From assembly GCF_048569485.1 (NCBI RefSeq), contig NW_027442061.1, forward strand, positions 124,001-188,000: a stretch of DNA of 64,000 nt. Direction: 5' to 3'. The notes beneath the pieces were generated by a model. That model made no database searches. It saw only the letters and a list, made by a program, of their open reading frames with translations, and was not told the origin of the DNA. This DNA is from Anomaloglossus baeobatrachus (taxonomy: Eukaryota > Chordata > Amphibia > Anura > Aromobatidae). Positions 59,190 to 64,000 of the stretch are shown piece after piece (position 1 is the first letter of the stretch; every line of letters starts with the position of its first letter). Both the position numbers and the translations under genes were made by a program.

Positions 59190-60371
59190 GCGTAATCCGA
59201 TAATTCATCATTGAGTTCAATGAGTTCACCTGAGGTGAGGTCACGGAGTTCACCTGAAGTCACAGCTGCGGTACTGTGGGAACCTCCAGCTGTGATCTCA
59301 ATGACATCACAGCTGCAGCGCAGTCAGTATGTCCCAGCCCTGACAGTTACAGTGAGCACTCACGTTTTCTAATGTGACCGCGCACTGTGACTTCAGATGT
59401 AGCACTGCAGGGATCGTCGTGGAACCTCATGTGGATTATGTCAGACCTGCACGGGTGTTTTTGGTGGTAATAAATTGGTGAAAGAGAGGGTGTTTTTTTT
59501 TTTTAAATAAAATATTTTTTGTCTGTGTGTTTGTTTTTATTTCTTTTGACTTACAGAATTTGTAATGGGGGTGGTGGTCTTGACAGCTAACAAATCACAG
59601 CTGTCATTAGCCCCTTGTATAACCCAAATTGCCACCGCACCAGGGCAATCGGGGGGAGCTGGGTTAAAGCGCCGGAATTGTCGCATCTAATGGATGCAAT
59701 AATTCTGTGCGGCTGTTGGCAGCTAATTTTAGGCTGGGGGGGGCTCCATAACCTTGGACCTCCCCAAGCTTGAGAATTCCAGCCCCCAGCTGTCTGCTTT
59801 ATCTTGGCCTGGTATCAAAAAGGGGGGGGGGGGGAACTGTACGTTGGCTGTTTTAATTACTAATCTTAAAAAAAGAAAAAAAAAAAGCTACATGGGATCC
59901 ATCTTATTTCAATATACGGCCAACATATCGCACACAGCTGAGCGCTGCAGCCTGTAGCCGTTAACAGCTGGGTGCTGCAGCCTGTGGCCGTATGCTTTAT
60001 CTGCGCTGGGTATCTATATTTTTACACTTTACTCGTGCAGACAGACAGTCTCTGTGAGGGCAACCAATCAGTCGCCGGCAGTCTGATTGCAGCCAATCAC
60101 AGACGGTGGGTGAGGTAAGAAGTGAATATGCATGAGATTTAATGAGCGGGACCAGGAAGCAGTGTTACCGCCAATACTTGACATGGCTGTGATGGGGCCG
60201 GAAGTGACCGCAGCCTAAAAGCTTGCTGATTGGCTGCTCTGCAACCTTTCAACAAGCTTTATTCGGTTGACAAACCCGAACAGGAACCGGACGTACAGTT
60301 AAAAGTCTAAATTCGGGATTTAGCGTTGGACACAAGGTGTTCGGTACAGACCCCAAACCTTGCAGGTCGGG

Positions 60372-61127
60372 TTTGCTCATCCCTAGCCTTAGCCCAACCC
60401 ATTAAAAATGGCCTGTGCATAAGTTTTGGCACCCTTCCAATCGCCTTGCCTGCAGTGGCATTACAAAGAGCGTTGCACAAGTCTTCATCCTGGACCTCCT
60501 GATTCCTGACCGGACCACCAGCGACGCAGTAAAGACCGACACACGGGCAGCGCTACTAGCAGAGATAACTTTATTGAAGATCAATAACATAGAACCAATT
60601 TCATCTTATTTTTTTTTTTCAAATTCGTCCTTTTTACAATTTGCTACATAAAATATTCTTTTTTCCGCCTCCGTATTATAATTCTTCTCTCGAGTTTACA
60701 AAAATAGCAAATGCAGCCCCTCAGCCTGGATTGTCTCATTCTGAATGCGGGGGGGGTTTCTGGAGTGACCCAAGTTCACACACATTGGGGGGGGGGTCTG
60801 GGGTGTAAGTATTTATATCGGGGCTTCTTTAGCGTTTTTGGTATGGCAGCGGCTGTGCTATAAACCTCCTCACTATGAGGAACCTCGGGGGGGCAGCCAT
60901 CATGGGGGACAGGGGCAGCTGTCACCGCGGACGCCGCCTATCCTCCGAGCTTTACTGTGGGGGGAGACGTTCCATGTTTCTGCAAATGTCTCCTTCATCT
61001 AAGAACCCCGATCAGCGAATGGAAAGGATCAGAAGGTGCAGAAAGTTCTGCAGCAAAATCCGCAGTGATGTCACCGCAGAGAGAAAGCTTGGTGCGATAA
61101 GAGTAAAACGGGGCGGAGTACAGAGCG
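60372..61127 (-). other. Possible 3' UTR end of a neighbouring minus-strand gene
   Basis: On the minus strand CAATAAAGTTATCTCTG (signal about 60569-60576) has the look of a polyadenylation site, preceded by unique GC-balanced sequence. No coding exon was found in it, and the gene body would lie further right or outside the window. Inference only. Confidence 0.3.
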
Positions 61128-62590
61128 CAGAATAGAAAGGAGCAGAGCAGAGGAAAAGTGGGGGGGGAGAGGGCAGAGCAGAGGGAGAGAGCGGGGAGGA
61201 AGAGGGCAGAGCAGAGGGAGAGAGCGGGGAGGAAGAGGGCAGAGCAGAGGGAGAGAGCGGGGAGGAAGAGGGCAGAGCAGAGGGAGAGAGCGGGGAGGAA
61301 GAGGGCAGAGCAGAGGGAGAGAGCGGGGAGGAAGAGGGCAGAGCAGAAAGGGGGGAAGAGGGCAGAGCAGAGGAGAAAGGGGGGATGAGGGCAGAGCAGA
61401 GGGAGAGAGCGGGGAGGAAGAGGGCAGAGCAGAGGGAGAGAGCAGAGTAGAGGGAGAGAGCGGGGAGGAAGAGGGCAGAGCAGAGGAGAAAGGGGGGAAG
61501 AGGGCAGAGCATGGGGGAGGCAGAGCAGAGGAAAAGGGGGGGAAGAGGGCACAGCAGAGGAAAAGGGGGGAAAAGGGCAGAGCAGGGGGGGAGAGGGCAG
61601 AGGAGAAGGGGGGGAAGAGGGCAGAGCAGAGGAGAAAGGGGGGAAGAGGGCAGAGCATGGAGGGGGGGCAGAGCAGAGGAAAAGGGGGGAAGAGGGCCGA
61701 GCAGAGGGAGAGAGCGGGGAGGAAGAGAGCAGAGCAGAGGAGAAGGGGGGAAGAGGGCAGAGCAGAGGGAGAGAGCGGGGAGGAAGAGGGCAGAGCAGAG
61801 GAGAAAGGGGGGAAGAGGGCAGAGCAGAGGGAGAGAGTGGGGAGGAAGAGGGCAGAGCAGAGGAGAAAGGGAGGAAGAGAAAGGGGGGGAAGAGGGCAGA
61901 GCAGAGGAGAAAGGGAGGGGAGAGAAAGGGGGGGAAGAGGGCAGAGCAGAAAGGGGGGGGGGAGAGGGCAGAGCAGAGGGAGAGAGCGGGGAGGAAGAGG
62001 GCAGAGCAGAGGAGAAAGGGGGGGAAGAGTGCCGAGCAGAGGTAGAGAGCGGGGAGGAAGAGGGCAGAGCAGAGGAGAAAGGGGGGGGGAGAGGGCAGAG
62101 CAGAGGAGAAAGGGGGGGGAAGAGGGCAGAGCAGAGGAGAAAGGGGGGGAAGAGGGCAGAGCAGAGGAAAAAGGGGGGGGGAAGAGGGCAGAGCAGAAAA
62201 GGGGGAGGGCAGAGCAGAGGAAAAAGGGGGGGTAGGGCAGAACAGAAGAGAAGGGGGAGGAAGAGTAGAGGAACGGAGGGGGAGGGAAGAGAGCAGAGAA
62301 GAGGGAAGGCAGAGAGCAGAGGAGAGGGAGAGAGGGCAAAGGAGGGGGGGAGGGAAGAGAACAGGAGGTGGGGAGGAAGAGGGCAGAGTAGAGGGGGGAA
62401 GAGAGCAGAGGAGAGGGCAGAGCAGAGGGAGGAGGGCAGAGGAGAACGGGGGGAGAGGAGCGGTGGAGGGAGGAGAAAGGGCAGAATGGTGGAGGAAGGG
62501 CAAAAGGGCACAGCGGTGGAGGAAGGGGAAAGAGCGGAACAGTGGAGAGGGTAGAAGTGGGCAGAAAAGGAAAGAGGGGGACAGTACAGT
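61128..62590. repeat. Polypurine tract with 33-bp GA-rich units
   Basis: About 1.45 kb almost entirely A and G on the plus strand. Near 61160-61340 it is a regular 33-bp repeat (GAGGGCAGAGCAGAGGGAGA plus AGCGGGGAGGAA), then units of mixed length with G runs. It produces spurious open frames in several frames on both strands. Confidence 0.95.
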
Positions 62591-62818
62591 AGAGTACAGA
62601 GTATAGTAGGAAGTGAAGGGTGGAAAGTGTATGAAAAAGTGTAAACAGTACAGGAGAACAGAGTGGAATATAAAGTGTAAAGTGTAAACAGTAATAGCCT
62701 GTACAGCAACAGAGCGGAGTGTACAGTGGAGTGTTACAGTAGGGCACAGGACAGAGTAAAGTGTAGAGAGCAGCAGTAGAGCGCACAGATGAGTGCAGAG
62801 TAAAGTGTGTTTTGTATG
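62591..62818. repeat. Degenerate GTACAGAGTA-type simple repeat
   Basis: Loose repeats on CAGAGTA, AAGTGTA and AACAGTA themes. No gene. Confidence 0.6.
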
Positions 62819-63006
62819 TAGTGATGAGCGAGCACTACCATGCTCCAGTGTTAATGGTGAACAAGAGCCATTTTTCAGAAGATTTCCTGGATAAATGCTC
62901 GAGTTCCCCAATGACTTCCATTATACTCGGTACAAGGGTCACGCCCATCTGAGTGTCCGACTGTGGACTATGAGCACCCGAGCATGGTAGTGCCCGCTCA
63001 TCACTA
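62819..63006. mobile_element. 188-bp hAT-like MITE at the edge of the second satellite
   Basis: Left end TAGTGATGAGCGAGCACTAC and right end, read inverted, TAGTGATGAGCGGGCACTAC; terminal repeats of about 32 bp continue through CATGCTC. The centre is unrelated to the satellite. To the right the terminal repeat is followed directly by tandem copies of itself, so no target duplication can be seen there. TAGNGATGAG ends fit hAT-type elements. Confidence 0.75.
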
Positions 63007-64000
63007 GTTACGAGTACTGAGCACCCGAGCATGGTAGTGCCCGCTCATCACTAGTTACCAGTACTGAGCACCCGAGCATGGTAGTGCCCGCTCATCACTA
63101 GTTACCAGTACTGAGCACCCGAGCATGGTAGTGCCCGCTCATCACTAGTTACCAGTACTGAGCACCCGAGCATGGTAGTGCCCGCTCATCACTAGTTACG
63201 AGTACTGAGCACCCGAGCATGGTAGTGCCCGCTCATCACTAGTTACCAGTACTGAGCACCTGAGCATGGTAGTGCCCACTCATCACTAGTTACCAGTACT
63301 GAGCACCTGAGCATGGTAGTGCCCGCTCATCACTAGTTACCAGTACTGAGCACCTGAGCATGGTAGTGCCCGCTCATCACTAGTTACCAGTACTGAGCAC
63401 CTGAGCATGGTAGTGCCCACTCATCACTAGTTACCAGTACTGAGCACCTGAGCATGGTAGTGCCCACTCATCACTAGTTACCAGTACTGAGCACCTGAGC
63501 ATGGTAGTGCCCGCTCATCACTAGTTACCAGTACTGAGCACCTGAGCATGGTAGTGCCCACTCATCACTAGTTACCAGTACTGAGCACCTGAGCATGGTA
63601 GTGCTCACTCATCACTAGTTACCAGTACTGAGCACCTGAGCATGGTAGTGCTCACTCATCACTAGTTACCAGTGCTGAGCACCCGAGCATGGTAGTGCCC
63701 ACTCATCACTAGTTACCAGTACAGAGCACCCGAGCATGGTAGTGCTCGCTCATCACTAGTTACCAGTACTGAGCACCCGAGCATGGTAGTGCCCACTCAT
63801 CACTAGTTACCAGTACAGAGCACCCGAGCATGGTAGTGCCCGCTCATCACTAGTTACGAGTACTGAGCACCCGAGCATGGCAGTGCCCGCTCATCACTAG
63901 TTACCAGTACTGAGCACCCGAGCATGGTAGTGCCCGCTCATCACTAGTTACCAGTACTGAGCACCCGAGCATGGTAGTGCCCACTCATCACTAGTTACCA
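63007..64000 (-). repeat. Second 47-bp satellite array, inverted, leaving the window
   Basis: About 21 copies of the same 47-bp unit as at 15307-30499, in the opposite orientation, continuing past the window end. It shows the same variant sites (CCCGAG/CCTGAG; CCCGCT/CCCACT/CTCACT). Confidence 0.96.

Larger units (their letters stand above)
52012..60371. mobile_element. Palindromic hAT-like element (repeat A) split by a DIRS fossil
   Basis: Ends are TAGCGATGAGG (52012) and its inverse, CATCCCTA (60371). Arms 52012-52867 and about 59190-60371 are inverted copies: both hold, in mirror order, TTGAGTTCAATG, CAGCTG-rich sequence, a GGATCGTC block, ATTAGTAATGGGG and ATTGCCACCGCAC. The flanks CCCTTAAC and GCCTTAGC match at 6 of 8 bases, a possible diverged 8-bp duplication. 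TAGNGATGAG ends and an 8-bp duplication suggest hAT. The middle is occupied by the DIRS fossil. No transposase. Confidence 0.65.

Noticed and set aside
60995-62911. 638-codon minus-strand ORF rich in Ser, Pro and Leu
   Set aside because: Translation of a polypyrimidine strand; stop codons cannot occur in pure C/T sequence. Not a protein gene.

Overview
This window looks like repeat-rich nuclear DNA of a vertebrate, most likely a frog or toad. It holds one split host gene with GT-AG introns, several Tc1-type transposons of kinds common in fish and amphibians, piggyBac-, hAT- and mariner-type MITEs, a DIRS retrotransposon and a Gmr1-like Gypsy element. There are no bacterial genes, no CRISPR array and no recognisable RNA gene. 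Family names come from remembered consensus sequences; no database was searched.

Layout. 1-1885: satellite of about 172 bp, fused to a damaged Tc1 (1886-5520) that carries a 106-bp-arm palindrome and a 37-bp minisatellite amplified from its own transposase coding sequence. 5521-6930: interspersed repeats and a MITE. 6931-14720: an unclassified repeat split by a Gmr1-like Gypsy fossil (7505-14412, TSD GATGT). That fossil contains a MITE and a Tc1, the Tc1 contains a piggyBac-type MITE, and the MITE contains another Tc1 fragment. 15307-30499: a 15-kb satellite of 47-bp units (about 323 copies, with a 200-N gap) whose unit is a hAT-like terminal sequence. 30500-37525: a foldback MITE, a (TA)n-bounded repeat with 33-bp and 21-bp arrays, a 35-bp minisatellite and a 1.6-kb Tc1.

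37693-50704 (minus strand) is the only host gene found: an 11-exon short-chain dehydrogenase of the HSD17B3/HSD17B12 type. Its exons join in frame to 317 codons plus stop, with all expected active-site motifs. Five of its ten introns carry tandem arrays, each with a different unit (about 160, 52, 43, 36, and 41 plus 27 bp).

51100-60400: a degenerate array built on a Tc1-like terminal motif, split by a palindromic hAT-like element that is itself split by a DIRS fossil (52868-58935). 60400-62818: a possible 3' UTR end of another minus-strand gene, then 1.45 kb of polypurine DNA. 62819-64000: a 188-bp MITE whose terminal repeat runs straight into a second 47-bp array, inverted relative to the first and leaving the window.

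The main theme is that pieces of transposons, especially terminal repeats, seed tandem satellites: the 47-bp satellite from a hAT-like TIR, the 37-bp minisatellite from Tc1 coding sequence, and the roughly 130-bp array around a Tc1-like TIR motif. I see no evidence for a new enzymatic or defence system; the most unusual content is this transposon-to-satellite conversion and the nested insertions.
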